NCBI GenBank assembly: GCA_009869945.1
Contig: WIXG01000201.1
Coordinates: 1 to 64,000 of the forward strand
Reading direction: 5' to 3'
DNA length: 64,000 nt
Origin: Mesaphorura yosii
Taxonomy: Eukaryota; Arthropoda; Collembola; Poduromorpha; Tullbergiidae
In this document: positions 20,345 through 31,892 of the stretch, in pieces
How the letters are laid out: each line of letters opens with the position of its first letter
Numbering within the stretch: position 1 is the stretch's first letter
The notes under the pieces: model-generated
Database searches by the model: none
Told to the model about the DNA's origin: nothing
Seen by the model: the letters and a program-made list of their open reading frames with translations, nothing else
Position numbers and translations under genes: made by a program

Positions 20345-21292
20345 ATAAAAGTATTCCAGCCTTCTTTGAGCGATAACCCGTTGGCAAATTATCTTATTTT
20401 CAGAATATTTAGGACAGCATTTTAGCACAGGTTGGCTGATTGCTACATGGTGAACTCCTTGCTTCTTCTTATTACTTCACTCATGGTGGGGTGGAATAAA
20501 TTATCATTGTATTGTAGGTTTGTTACAATTTGACATTTCGGTCTTTTCATAGTAGCTTGTCGGAAATCTACAAAGTTTGAAGTCTCGAAACTGAAACAAT
20601 TCCCCCAATAGAAAGTTGCGTAGTAAATTAGTTGACATTTTAGAGCTCGTGTCGCCTAGCTTTATACTATTCCACCTGGACACAAAGGAACCCACCAAAG
20701 CAGAGGCATAAAAATGCGTAAGTGTGTAATTTCGTACTGCATGCATTTTTCATAATGCACACGAAATTTATTCAGGGAAAATGCCGTTAAAAACAGTCGT
20801 ATTCCTTATACAACCGATGTCAGTGTTATACACATTAAATGAGCACGCCAAATACTTACGTTAAATCCTCCCCGTTTCTTCCCCGTGTGCCACCTATGAA
20901 ACGTATTCATTGGAAATGATGTTCAAGACAGTCGTACTCCGTATCCCCGACCGGAGTCAGTGTTATGTGCCTTAAATGAGCATGTCCAATACTTACATTC
21001 ACATTCTCCTGGTGATATCATTACTTGGTGGCAATTCTGTTTTTACGGGTGGACCTTTTCTGGTTCCTGTTTATGGCCCTGGTTGGTGGCACTTTCGTTT
21101 AAAAAAGTGGCGGCATTTTCATTTATTCCTGAAGTTGCTGGTAAATTCACCGAGTTTTTGGTGAAGATTCATTTATTTTGGTGGTGAATTATATATAACC
21201 CATTAATAATTTATGATCAATTAATTATTGGGAAGTCATCACCGATTTATTGACCAACAACTCCTTAATCGGGATCAATTTGCTATTCAAGT
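20345..21292. other. Intergenic region with a duplicated block
   Basis: No gene seen. It contains an imperfect direct repeat (listed separately) and, at 21020-21190, a stretch with recurring GGTGG and TGGTGAATT motifs of unknown origin. The AT-rich end precedes the 3' end of the minus-strand SDR gene. Confidence 0.5.
20793..20995. repeat. Imperfect direct repeat, about 70 bp, period about 134 bp
   Basis: The block starting ACAGTCGTATTCC at 20793 and ending AAATACTTAC recurs at 20927 as ACAGTCGTACTCC to CAATACTTAC. Shared internal pieces are GTCAGTGTTAT and TTAAATGAGCA. Identity is about 75-80% by eye. Origin unknown; it may be a local duplication or two remnants of a short repeat family. Confidence 0.65.
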
Positions 21293-22084
21293 TCAAAACT
21301 TGGTTCCCTGAATCGTTTTCGTGATGCCGCCATCGACCGCGACGTGGACGGCGTTGACATACGATGCCGCATTGGACGCGAGGAACGTGACCATGTTGAC
21401 AATGTCCGCAATGGTACCATTACGCCCCAGCGGATTTCCCGCCTTGAAGGCGATGCCCACTTCGGGGCCGTAGCCCGCCTTGGCGTGCCAGTCCTGATTT
21501 TCGATGAATCCTGGGTTGATGGAGTTGACGCGCACGCCCATGGGCCCGAGCTCGAGTCCCAACCCCTCGCTGACCATCATCACGGCCCACTTGGACACGC
21601 TGTAGCCAATGGCTCCGGGGAAGGCGCGGAGTCCGATTCCACTCGAAATGTTCACAATGTTGCCCTTCGTCTTGGCGAGGTGGGGTGCCGCCAGCGAGCA
21701 TAACAGCACGGGCGCCCGCACGTTGATCCGCATTTGATTGTCAAATTTGGCCATGAGCTCCGGATCCCCGATGGGGCTCATGTGAATCACCCCCGCGTTG
21801 TTGACCACCACGTCCAGGCGCCCGTAGTGGTCAACGACTGTCTTGACCAGCCGCCGAATGTCATCATCCACGGTCATGTCCGCCCGCACCTGCAGTGGTT
21901 TGTGGCCCGTCGGGCTTGCCCTTGCGCACGCCTCAGCCGCCGCTGCCATTTTCCCCTCGTCCCTCCCCTGCACCACTACGAGCCCACCGAGCATGGCGAA
22001 ACGGAGGTTCATCTCGGCCCCCATCCCCGAACTGGAGCCAGTCACCAGGATCACTTTGTCTCTGAAGTTAATGGATTCCGTCAT
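21293..22084 (-). CDS. Classical short-chain dehydrogenase/reductase (FabG-like SDR)
   Basis: Intronless frame of 263 aa, typical for classical SDRs. Cofactor motif TGSSSGMG at 15-22 (TGxxxGxG, with Met where Ile is usual); NNAG at 95-98; Asn121, Ser147/148 (NISSG), Tyr161 and Lys165 (YSVSK) make up the catalytic set. INPGFI (189-194) matches the usual PG motif after the active site. An Arg in VVVQGRDEG (about 41) suggests NADP(H) preference, by family knowledge. It catalyses NAD(P)-dependent alcohol/ketone conversion; the substrate cannot be told from sequence. It lies alone between the GR pair and the zinc-finger relic. The single-exon form differs from most neighbours; retrocopying or gene transfer are possible, but arthropods have many such genes. 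Confidence 0.9.
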   Translation of the reverse strand: MTESINFRDKVILVTGSSSGMGAEMNLRFAMLGGLVVVQGRDEGKMAAAAEACARASPTGHKPLQVRADMTVDDDIRRLVKTVVDHYGRLDVVVNNAGVIHMSPIGDPELMAKFDNQMRINVRAPVLLCSLAAPHLAKTKGNIVNISSGIGLRAFPGAIGYSVSKWAVMMVSEGLGLELGPMGVRVNSINPGFIENQDWHAKAGYGPEVGIAFKAGNPLGRNGTIADIVNMVTFLASNAASYVNAVHVAVDGGITKTIQGTKF

Positions 22085-22612
22085 TCTGCAAGACTGAACG
22101 TGCGAAATTGAACTGAAAAACTGCTGGAAAATACCGCGAATTTATACCCCAACCGGACAAGGGCAAAAATTGGTGAAAAAACTAGTGGCCACGGCTGCGT
22201 GGCCAATTAATTTGTCAATTTATTTACAAAAGGAAGATCAGAAAAGGGAGAAAAAATGTGTAATTTGCAGACAAGTAATCGTCGAGTTATGCAACCGGTC
22301 AGAAGACATGAACGAATTAGCCAAAAAATGCTGTCTGTCAAGTGAGAAAAAAGTGAAGATGGACGTTGGTCAGTAGTTTTCCACTTGGCGTGCGAGATTC
22401 CTCACTTTTTATTGTTGCGCTTCATTTCTTGCGATTTCTGGATTGATCTCAAACACACAATCCGTGATCGTGACATTGATTTGAAATGCAGAGTAATAAA
22501 TCACACAATAGTATAGTAAATCCACAACTTTCGCGACCAGAATCCCCATTTTATGGCTTTGGTTTAATGGTTTGATTTTATGAGTTGGCAAGTTTATCAA
22601 CATGAAGTTGTG
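22085..22612. other. Intergenic, SDR 5' flank
   Basis: Upstream of the SDR on the minus strand. It has AT-rich and purine-rich stretches and no recognisable gene. A 68-codon plus-strand frame at 22170-22376 shows no domain. Confidence 0.45.
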
Positions 22613-23200
22613 GCCTGGTCCACTTCTTGAAAGCTTCACTAGTGATGCTGCCGGACCAGATGACGCTCCACACCCATTGCTCCCTCCGACGGTGTTCTCC
22701 AGTCTGTGTCTCCTAAGCTGCGCCGCATTCCTGAACCCAGCCCCGCTGCCCATGCAAATCGTCCCCGTGTGCTGTAGCACGTGAATCTTCATCGTCGCCT
22801 TGGCCTTTAAACTTTCCCCGCATCGTTCGCAGATGAATGGCCGCTCTCCCGTATGGCGACTCCGTTCGCGAATGCCGAGGGTCTTCGGGGTTACAGAACT
22901 TGGCATCGCAGGAGGTGCAGGAGTGACGGCGCCGTTCAGCCCCTGCGTATATTAGCAGGTGATTTTTGAGGGTGCTACGCCCGCAGATGGAGCACAGCAC
23001 CCGGTTCACCTTAAAGTGCACCTCCTTCTTGTGTTTGGTAACATACTTTTAGCTATGGAACGCCTTGAGGAACACGTCGCACTGGAAAGTGGGGCAGTCC
23101 ACGGCAGCCGATCACGTGACAACCCGCCTGGTACCGGCGCGCGAAACTCCGACCGCAGCCATCGGGAAAGGGGAATTCATGTTTGGCGGCTGCTCCGTTT
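22613..23200 (-). pseudogene. C2H2 zinc-finger gene, broken
   Basis: Minus-strand frames together show zinc-finger remains in order: CGRSFARRYQAGCHVIGC (about 23090-23160), VNRVLCSICGRSTLKNHLL, HSCTSCDAKFCNPED, then in another frame the linker RHTGERPF followed by ICERCGESLKAKATMKIHVL and a degenerate finger FRNAAQLRRHRLE. The frame changes at least twice, and two fingers lack one of the zinc ligands. No introns with normal borders would restore continuity. An intact relative would be a nuclear DNA-binding protein with tandem fingers. The preserved Cys-x2-Cys spacings show it decayed not very long ago. Confidence 0.65.
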
Positions 23201-23412
23201 GACTGAATTGACAGTGAAGGGCTCCTGCCCTTGGCTTCTCGCTTCCTTCTCTTCTTTGGGCGTCTCCTGGATGCGGACAGGGCCTTTGTGTTATTAGAAA
23301 TTGATATTTGGGAGAGAAAATGTGTTTGTGATTGGTGCCCGAGTAGACCTTTGTGTGATGGTGGCTGCTCGATCAACTTGCCGTAGGAATGAATAAAACT
23401 GCACTGGGCCAA

Positions 23413-24297
23413 TCCTTACACAATCCAATCCTGTGCCCGGCATGGCACAGTTGAAATTGTTTGCGTTTGGCTTTGTTCAACTTCGAAAGTGCGTTTATTA
23501 CAACTCGAACAAGAACAACTACAATGTTAAGGGCATAAAATAGATTCAGCATCATAGCAATTAAACGAGTTTTTGGACGAGTAATGTTAATTCAATAAAT
23601 CCTAACTATCTATCCATGCATTAACGAATTAAAATTTGAAATTGAATTAATGATCTTACGAATTACGATTAGCGAATTGCCTAAACCAATGCGCACCGCA
23701 TTCGCGACATTCCAGAGACCCGTTGATTAAGTGCATTTAGTTAACTGCAGAAAACTTTAACTAGATGATTCATTTTCCAGACAAGGCAAGGCTACAATAT
23801 TCTAGAACGACTTTCTTGATATTTGCGATATGTTTCGTTTGCTAGTGGTGAAAGCGATGTTTCTGTTGTACGAGATTTCTTGTGAGCTTCTAACTCGTCG
23901 TCGTCTTTTATAAAGTCATCTTCGTTCTGGCAAGCGGCGTAAGTTTCCTAAATCGAACGGACGTTTCTCCTTATAATTATTACCGACTAAGACAACATTT
24001 AAAAATACTTTCGATGCGCAAACGGCCGAATGATTCTAGCTCTAGGCCTTACCATAAGGGTGACCATAAGAATAAATTCTACGCCTCAATTTGAGGATGT
24101 TAGTGACTAGAAAAGTCAATACTGCTGACAAAATGAGTTAAAGCTTGACTTTAAATAGTTTTGAAAATCTGCTCAGCAGCACTAAAAACTAGACTACCAA
24201 ACTACGTAAGACCTCAGAATTGAGTACAGTAGATTACTACGGCTCGGTATTTCTCCCAGTCAGATACAAGTTTAAAAATAATTTCCAATTTCCGACA
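23413..24297. other. Intergenic, AT-rich, 3' flank of PDZD8
   Basis: About 880 bases of AT-rich DNA without a convincing open frame. It must contain the 3' UTR of the minus-strand PDZD8 gene; no strong poly(A) hexamer close to its stop codon was noticed. Confidence 0.5.
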
Positions 24298-27200
24298 TCA
24301 GTCTTCGTCCAACTCGATTAAGCACGCCGTGGATGCTGAGAGATTGGAAAGTAGCCCCGTGGAGATCGAATTCTCGTCGTCGCCATCCTCCTGCTCGTCG
24401 TCGTCTTCGACGTCTTCCAAGACACTCGACGTCAGCACATGGCTTTGGCTCTGCTTCTCGATTTCCTCGTCCTCATGCACCTGCTGAAGTCCTGCGCAGT
24501 AATGAAGCATGAGAATGGCGAGTGCCTTCACTTTCTCCTCGCAGTCACAGATTTTGTTGCGAAACACCGACTTTCCAGCCACAGAAGCCTTCGCCTCAGC
24601 CTTTTCCAGCGCCATTCGCTCATTCGACACAGCGTCAATTTCCTCTTGGAGCCGATTCAGCTAAAATTGAAATGCACATTAAATTTGCAAAATGTCGACT
24701 TGTCTGGCGAACGCCTTCTACAAGAAAAGCAGCAAAGTGCGAAAAAAACGGTGCAGACAAAAATAAAAAAATTCAGGCCAGGGGATTGAATGGCACATAA
24801 ATTTTAATTCTCCAGAAATTACTGCAAGGAACTAAAAATAATTAAAATAATAATGCATAAAATATAAATACCCGTAGTAAAATGGAATGTTTGTTAAAAT
24901 AGCAGTACAAATTGTCACAAATTTTCAAGCTAGCGCACTAGAAGGTCTTAGGAATTTGGAGGAAGACAGCTGCTGAAAACTAACTAAAAGACTAAAACTA
25001 AAGGCTAAGGGAATGTTTAATCACAGGCGTTTATAGGTTATCACATTTTCTAGGAATTATATGAAGAGTCCACAGTCTTTCAGAATCTTGAATTTTGGGA
25101 AGGGCACGTACGATAGTTAGGAAGAAATGTTCAAGAAGCGCAAGAATCTTACATGTAACACTATTAAAGCATGATTAAAGATAAACAACCTAAAACCAAA
25201 CTAAGCTGTAGGTAGAGCACACTAATATGCAGATACTAACCAGATCGTTGAGACGCAACTTTCTTTCAGCGAGCGACATTTCTTTGAAAACGTCACGCCC
25301 GCTTTCTTTAGCAATTGAAACGAAGTCATCGCTTTGGTTTCTCGTCAGTTGCTCAATCGCAGTCTTTAAATCCTCCTCGACGTTGCTCGGACTTCCACAG
25401 TCTAGAATTTCGAAAGGATTCTGATCGCAAGCTTCCGCCGAGCCGCCGGGCTGCAAACGCAAAAGCAATCGACTGACTTTCTGTTCCTGAATTATTCAGA
25501 ATAAGCAGCAAAGGTCCGTCATACTCGTCTTTGGAATGTTGGCGATGCTTGCGGCGAAGGTGGAAGACTTTTTGAAGAACTGTTCGGGTTCAGTGCCGGA
25601 GGGACAAGCGCCGAGGCAGAGCCTACACGGCGTAGTTGAGAAGATCGGTTCTGAACTGCGCTGACAATGAGACCAAGAGTTCTGCGCCGGACCGAGTTGG
25701 CAGCAGGTGGTAGATTTGCCTTCAAAAAAAGAAAACGAGTTGGCGATGAGCATTTTGCCTTCACAACTTTACTCATTCATTAAGCGCTATGACATGTCTT
25801 ACTTGATTTGTGGGTTCTGGCTGCTCAACGTTTTCTCCAGCTGCGCTTTCTGTTCCGGGCTTGGCAGCAGGTTCGATATGCGTCATGATGATTTCTGGAG
25901 TGACTGTTCCAGGCGTTGGGTTTCCTTTGGCTTGGTAGACTTCACCACGGCAAGTTGTGTTCACGACGCATCTTTCGTAGCACTTCTTGTGACATTTCAT
26001 GTTACAAGTCTGACAGGTATACGCTTCTTTCAGCCAAATCTACAATGCAAGAGCAGAAAATAAATCCATAACAATATGAAACAATGCCCAATGGCCAATG
26101 GTAGTCCTATTCGTATTGACAGCTGGCTTACTTTCTTATTGCAATAATCACAGGTGGCCGCACTACGGAAGTGTGTCCGAATAAATTGGTGAGTCTGATT
26201 CTCTTCGGTGGGGCTGTTGCTGCCAGCAGTGTGAGCAACATCGACCTCTGGCCCAGGCTTGTTCAGAATCGACGTGGTAATCAAGGACAGCTTCCTTCGG
26301 GACACGTCGTCGGGCGGTTTGTACAAGAAGGAGAGCGTAATTCTTCCGTAGCACAAATGTGGGTCGAAGCCAGAATGGTTCTTCAGGTTGTGCTCCCGTC
26401 TGTTAAAAAATGTCATGCCAATTATGCCATTTATAGAGTTAGAATGAAATAGCGCAATACAATGAAGGAAGAGAGAGAAAAAATGACGTCGCATCGACTG
26501 AGAATTGAACTCAGGACCGTGAATCTCGCTGCATCCGCTCTATCCGCCGAGCTACCGGTAAGACAGTGCCCTCCAGATTGGGTAGTGTGAAGTGAGTCTG
26601 TCTGGGCTGCCTGCCTTGAGACCCATGAGACGAGAGATTAGCATGTCTCGTGAAGATATGAGCGCTGGCTGCCGACGAGGCCAAGGTCGAAGAAAGAAAA
26701 AGGTTCGTTGCAACAATATTTACTTACGCGTCCGCAGCATTGCCGTCAGGAGAGACTAAGTAGTAATCCTTCACGAAGAAACCCATGCCGGTGGTAGAAC
26801 ACTCGGACAAAATATCCATCAGTGGCACCGATAAGCACCCGAGAACTTTGTCCTGGCCGAACGGGAACAACTTCTCAGACGTATTCTGCTTGTATTCAAT
26901 ACAAGTCCAATTTACATATTATATTAATATTCGCCTAACGTTTATACCAGTTTTTGTTTTGTTTCATTTACCTTTGCGTTCCTGGCCGGACTTCCGCTTG
27001 GCGTAGAGTCCGAGCTGCCGTTGTCGACATCTTCGACGGAGCTCCACAAAGTAATGTTCAAGAATCTGTTTGATTCTGCCACGCTGTACTCGAATTTTTC
27101 TTCAAATATTGGATCCTATGCAATAAAAGAAATTTGATTATTAATGAACGAGTTTTCATTTTCCTTATACTCACGCTAATATTTCTGAGCGTTCTTGTTC

Positions 27201-29196
27201 TCCCAACGGAATGAAGGTGACGTTCGCTCGCAAAGCTCTCGAATAATAGAAAAGGGAAGATGGATTCTGATGTGGATGTTGGCTCCCGGATTTCCGAATC
27301 TGGACGGTTGAGGCCGTCATCAGAAGCACTCTCTTGAACAGGGTTGGCGTCAGATCCTGCTGAGTGTGGAATTTCTTCCGCTTCGGTCAATTCCGAATCG
27401 CTGGTCTTGGGTTGATAATCCAAAGTAGAAGCGCCAGCAGCATTGGCAAGGACAATTTGTCGCCGCACACGCCAAACGACCTTGACCGAATTGCTTGCGC
27501 GAAAATTCTTGATACACTGCTTGACTGACGTGACCTTCTTCCCATCAACCGCAATGATCTCATCGCCAATTTCCAGCCCAACTTCAAGAGAATTGTAAGG
27601 CTTTCCATTCACTGTCCCAAGAACAGCGTGCGAGATCGAAACTGAAGACAGCAACGGATTCAGAGATTCAACCACCGGAATATTTCCCTTTCTGCAAGAA
27701 AATAAATTAAAATTACCACCGGGCAGAAAATAGAAGCTTATATACCATGCAAATCTTACTGCGTTAGAGCAAAATCCAAATTAGCTTCCCGTCTGAGGGT
27801 TTTGACACAAATTACGTCACGAATCACGAACGCCCTCTTCGGATCCGAAGGAGCGGGGTAAATTCCAACCCAATCGTAGTCGGCTGTACAATAATACAAA
27901 TTTTTGACAGTAAACTTCTTGCAGCAGAATTTTTTAGATTTTACAATCTTACCAATTCCAACCACAGCATAAACGGTGTTATGAATCAAATCTTTCATGA
28001 GTCCACGGCACTCGACGACAGTCAGCGTGAGTTTTCCAGTCGCCTCAACTTGCGGCGCCGTTTGGGGAAGCAAGGCAGAAATGGCGTGTTCCATTCGGAC
28101 GAAGAACGGCTTGTACCGAATCTTGAACATTGGGAGCGTGTGCTTCTTTCGAACAGATCGTTTCAGCTATTTAAAAGAAATAGCAGTAAAGTCAAGTCTA
28201 CGTTAATTTGAGTGGAGTTGATTGAAACTGACCTGTGCCGCAATAATTGCAGTAATTTGGTGGAAGCTTTTTCCGTACAATTGCGAAGCCACAGCAATGT
28301 CGATTTCAGGAGTTTCAGAGAAGCTGATTGACCAATGTGCGTAAGGTTCGGTAGTGAACTGAAGTCTGGCTTTCCCAGTGACTTCCCTGACTAAAAAAAT
28401 TAATAAAAGATTAAAATTTGGTTCAAGGAATTCATAAGATGACAGGCAGACAGTTTACTTTTTACAGACAAATACGCCGAATTCTTCAAATGCGTGTCGG
28501 CCTGAATTGCGAAAGTGAATCCTCCCGAGTACGCCAAATCAACCAGAATGTCGAGGGTTGAAATGCAATTTGACACGGGGTGCAACTCCACTTTTGTAGT
28601 TCGAAGCCAATTAATCACAGGAAAGTTTTGTCCCATGTCGATGCTTTGAATCTAAGAAAATAAAACGACCGATTGATAAGAACCCATACGAGTGACGAGT
28701 TAAGCAAGAATTAATTAGCTATCTTACGCTGATGCTTGAGAAAACTCTTCCAAGCATCGAAGTTGCTAAAATTTCATCGAATTCCATTGCCAATTTTCTT
28801 AAAATCCATCGTCGAATTGATTCTGAGTTTCTGAGCTCACGAAACAAAAAGTAGAGAATAAAATTGAAAGCCCAACAGTTTTCTTTGGCTTTGAACGATT
28901 CGTCGTTGATTTTCGAGAGAAGAACCTGAAAATTCACAATCACAGAGACAACTCATTAATTAGGTCGCAAGTCTTCAGATCATGCTAGCAAATGATAAAA
29001 TAGGTAGCTAGCTTACTGGAGGAAGTTGGAATGTTGACGATGCCGGCTGTCGTTGAGGTTGTTGCAAGGTTTCTTTTTCATTGTGATCAGGGTTGATTAG
29101 GAAGAAGGACAAAATGTACCAGATACCAACGCCAAAAAGGCAGACACCAACAATTACGCCAAGCAGAAATGCAAACACGAATGACAGGAAATCCAT
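24298..29196 (-). CDS. PDZD8: PDZD8 orthologue: ER-anchored SMP lipid-transfer tether
   Basis: Fourteen coding exons on the minus strand, all with GT/AG borders and matching phases: 29196-29017, 28925-28728, 28651-28459, 28390-28233, 28166-27953, 27883-27760, 27691-27175, 27115-26972, 26885-26728, 26399-26132, 26039-25803, 25719-25525, 25450-25241, 24660-24298; 1052 aa. An N-terminal membrane helix (FVFAFLLGVIVGVCLFGVGI) anchors it in the ER. The SMP domain starts with CWAFNFILYFLFRELRNSES and includes AHWSISFSETPEIDIAV (about 75-270). A C2-like segment follows (GKLTLTVVECRGLM), then PDZ at about 361-445 (LEVGLEIGDEIIAVDGKKVT), a second C2-like block (DPIFEEKFEYSV), and a C1 zinc finger at 699-748 (HQFIRTHF, CDYC, CQTC, KCHKKC). 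The C terminus is charged and probably coiled, with an acidic end. PDZD8 moves lipids at ER-late endosome/lysosome and ER-mitochondria contacts and binds Rab7 through its coiled coil. This order is unique to PDZD8, so the identity is secure. Donor GTATGA of exon 12 is weak. Confidence 0.93.
26483..26566 (-). repeat. tRNA-like element (SINE or tRNA relic) in a PDZD8 intron
   Basis: On the minus strand the sequence has a pol III A-box-like part (TAGCTCGGCGGATAGAGC) followed about 25 bases later by a B-box-like arm (CCTGAGTTCAATTCTCAG). That arm can form a T-stem. The bases between do not form a normal anticodon stem, and the acceptor ends do not pair, so it is not a working tRNA. A T-rich tract follows. 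It lies in the 328-bp intron between the exons ending at 26728 and starting at 26399, in the same orientation as the gene. A tRNA-derived SINE head is the simplest reading. Confidence 0.5.
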
Positions 29197-29924
29197 TGCA
29201 CACTTCGATGATTGAATGATTCAGTGCCAAATCACGAGACGGATTAAATCTATCATCAAATTAATAAAGATATTTTGAGTACACTCGACGCTCAATAATT
29301 AATAAAGTACTGATCAAAATCAATGCAGCCAATTCAGCAATGACAGAATCGGATTACGGCTGATCATCAACTTGAGTTAATCAGTTGATTGATTGCTTAC
29401 CTAAACACAATTTTAGTCACTTGCGATGGTAACAACTCGATGATCCGACAGGAATGCGCAGAAAAATTTTTTAGACGTAGGAATGTGATTTGACGGTACT
29501 CCAAATAAATAAATTAATCTCATCGTAAGTAGTAACCTTCCGTCGTCGTTCTCATTGAGGTTGTCTTTTAAATCTTAAGTATGAAATCAATTTTGGGTTG
29601 ACATCAAATCACTGCAGGGTTGGGCAGACCTCTGTGCTTTGTTGGAGGAATGCCAGGCTCCATGCAGGGCGACCGGCAAAACCGGACTTTGGAAAAGGAG
29701 CGGTCAAGCCGGCCGTGCGCGTGCCGTTGTGGTTTCGCTGTCCTCGTTCCGCATTTCATGCATGCTTCAGTACGAAAGTCCAGTTGTCCAGTTCACGTGG
29801 AAGAAGAGCAGTTTCGTATCGGTCTGGAATAAGTTATTAAGTTATGAGTTACATTAATTGTCTAAGTTGAGTTGTTATTCGCACGTTATTTCCGAGTTGA
29901 CGGTTTCGTTTAATTCAGAGTATA
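29197..29924. other. PDZD8 5' flank and GC-rich block
   Basis: 29197-29590 is AT-rich and likely holds the PDZD8 promoter. 29598-29857 is GC-richer, and all three plus-strand frames are open for about 70-80 codons, with no domain in any. It may be an unrecognised exon or a CpG-rich promoter. Confidence 0.35.
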
Positions 29925-30283
29925 AATGGATCAAAAAAAGAATATTGAGGGCTGTCTCAGGGATCTTGCAGGGAAGAGTTGGGACAGCATGGATCTATTT
30001 AAAGTAGACCAGGTAAATGCATGAGGCATGAAACGGTTAGTGATTCGAACTTTTGGATTTGATCCATGAGCTGATGCCCGATGCCACTTCTTTCCTGTGC
30101 AAGTACAAAACCTTCAATGAGGCGATGGAGAAAATGAAGATGAATCAAGTGGAAGCAGCGACGGTAAATTAGGGGAAGATGATGAGGATGACTGCATATT
30201 TATGATGGAAGTAAGGCCAAAGAACCCCTATCAGTCAGATACGAATGGGGAACTGAACTGCGTTCCTGAAACCCACGCTTGAG
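29925..30283 (+). pseudogene. Unrecognised small locus, probably broken
   Basis: ATG 29925 opens MDQKKNIEGCLRDLAGKSW, continuing to FKVDQ and a possible donor CAG/GTAAAT. After about 60 bases a frame reads LMPDATSFLCKYKTFNEAME then KMKMNQVEAATV and stops. An overlapping frame carries an acidic stretch (GENEDESSGSSDGKLGEDDE followed by DDCIFMMEVRPKNPYQ) up to a stop near 30283. The pieces look coding but are in conflicting frames, and the only acceptor that would join the first two (CATGAG/CTG) lacks a pyrimidine tract. I do not recognise the family. It may be a broken small gene or a chance arrangement. Confidence 0.3.
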
Positions 30284-31892
30284 GCCAGGTTACATTAAAC
30301 CTAGCACGGCAACACTATTTTTTCAGAGAAACGTTTGTGCCACGGGCGACATCGACATTATCGGCAAATGAATGACATTGGAAATATTGAAGTCGAACTA
30401 ATCGAATGAATCGACTCACCATGTCACCAAAAATCCGTTCGTTCACACCCGGTTCTCCACATCTTGTGTATTAGTTAAGTACGTGCACCCAGCATATTTC
30501 ATTCGGGTAACTCAATTTCTTTCCGATCCTGCTTAACTTGTGCACTGCAACCGGCAACGGCGAAGATAGGCTGAAGCGAAAAACAGAATTATGTGACAGC
30601 TTATTTATTTAATCAATTAACTTACCTCTCCTTAGACTCCTCGTCCTCCTCTGGTCTTACAACGTATCTGGAACTTTTTCAAACTGGGCAAGTGGGCAAG
30701 AGTTTCCCAATTGATGAGGAAGAACCGTAGTTGCGTAGTAGCAGTAGCACCAGGCTGGTCAGTCTTGCAGTCTGTATTTTTATGCTATTAGCCTTGCAAC
30801 TATTCTTAACTAGAAATGTGAGTATTTTTAGCCGATTAATAATGCATGAAATAATTGGCGAGGGAGCCTCCTCACTTTACTTGAAGCGAATCGACTAGTT
30901 ATCACATGACAATGAAACGTCTGATTGTGCCAGGAGGATCAATCAATAAGTAATTAACTAAATGTCCCCAGCAGCAGCAGACACAGGAGTTGGAACTAGT
31001 AGCTTCTGATTCTCTGACGACAGCCCAGGGCTTACTTTCTTAATGACATTTTAGAACGTAAAAACGGAGCACAGAGCTCACAACTTGACTTCCTAGTTGC
31101 CTACCCACTGCCCTGCACTTGCACTGACTAGAACTGGAATAATAGTGCACTGTGTAGTTTATTCACAGCTCCTGTCTGGAGTTTATGTCGTGCCAGTCTT
31201 GGTATGATATCTGTCCTGGAAGGTCATGTGAGTCTCACAGGCACGGGGGAATCAATGGCACACATTCCAGTTCCAGTCACAGCAGCCAAACAGCAGAGGA
31301 CGATCCGTTTTCCCTGCAACATCCTTTCCTTCAATTATTTAAGAGGCAAATCTTGACGTGCAGTTCGTAAGTTCGTTCTTGTTATTTGTATGAGTCCAGA
31401 ATTTACGATAAGCTTCACAAGAGAATCGTACGTATGTTCCTGTCCTGATACTTTCTGACATAAAAGTGATAGGTAAAGTAATGGTGATAGCGTATTCAAT
31501 TCATTCTGTCGCTTAATTCTGAACACTAGTTCCAGTTCCTCTCTGCATTTGATTTATTATTAGATTATTAATACACAGCTGTGAATTGAAGAATTATCAG
31601 TTAGGTAATTTACTAATTTGCATATTCGTCCTTGCAGAAACCTTACAGGAGGTGAATTCACAAAAAATAAATAATTGCAATCTGGGTAATCTGACCCTGC
31701 CTGATTGAATATTTCGTCTAATCTTCACTAGTTTAGGTAACAACTCAATAATTAATTCATTGGTTCAGAAGTTCACACAAACAGTAAATCAAAGAGGAAT
31801 GCGTAGAAACCCCGTGTTTTTCTGACTGTTAGGATAATTCGTGGACGAAGTAGTCTCAAGTCTCAGTATTTCCGTTTCCGAAGTATTCCACG
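30284..31892. other. Intergenic region before SVIP
   Basis: About 1.6 kb of mixed DNA with no convincing coding frame. Minor features are a pyrimidine tract at 30625-30650 and a short GCAGCAGCAG run at 30967. It contains the presumed SVIP promoter; the leader just before 31893 is not resolved. Confidence 0.45.

Noticed and set aside
26483-26566. Calling the tRNA-like sequence a functional tRNA gene
   Set aside because: Anticodon stem and acceptor stem do not pair; only A-box and B-box-like arms are present.
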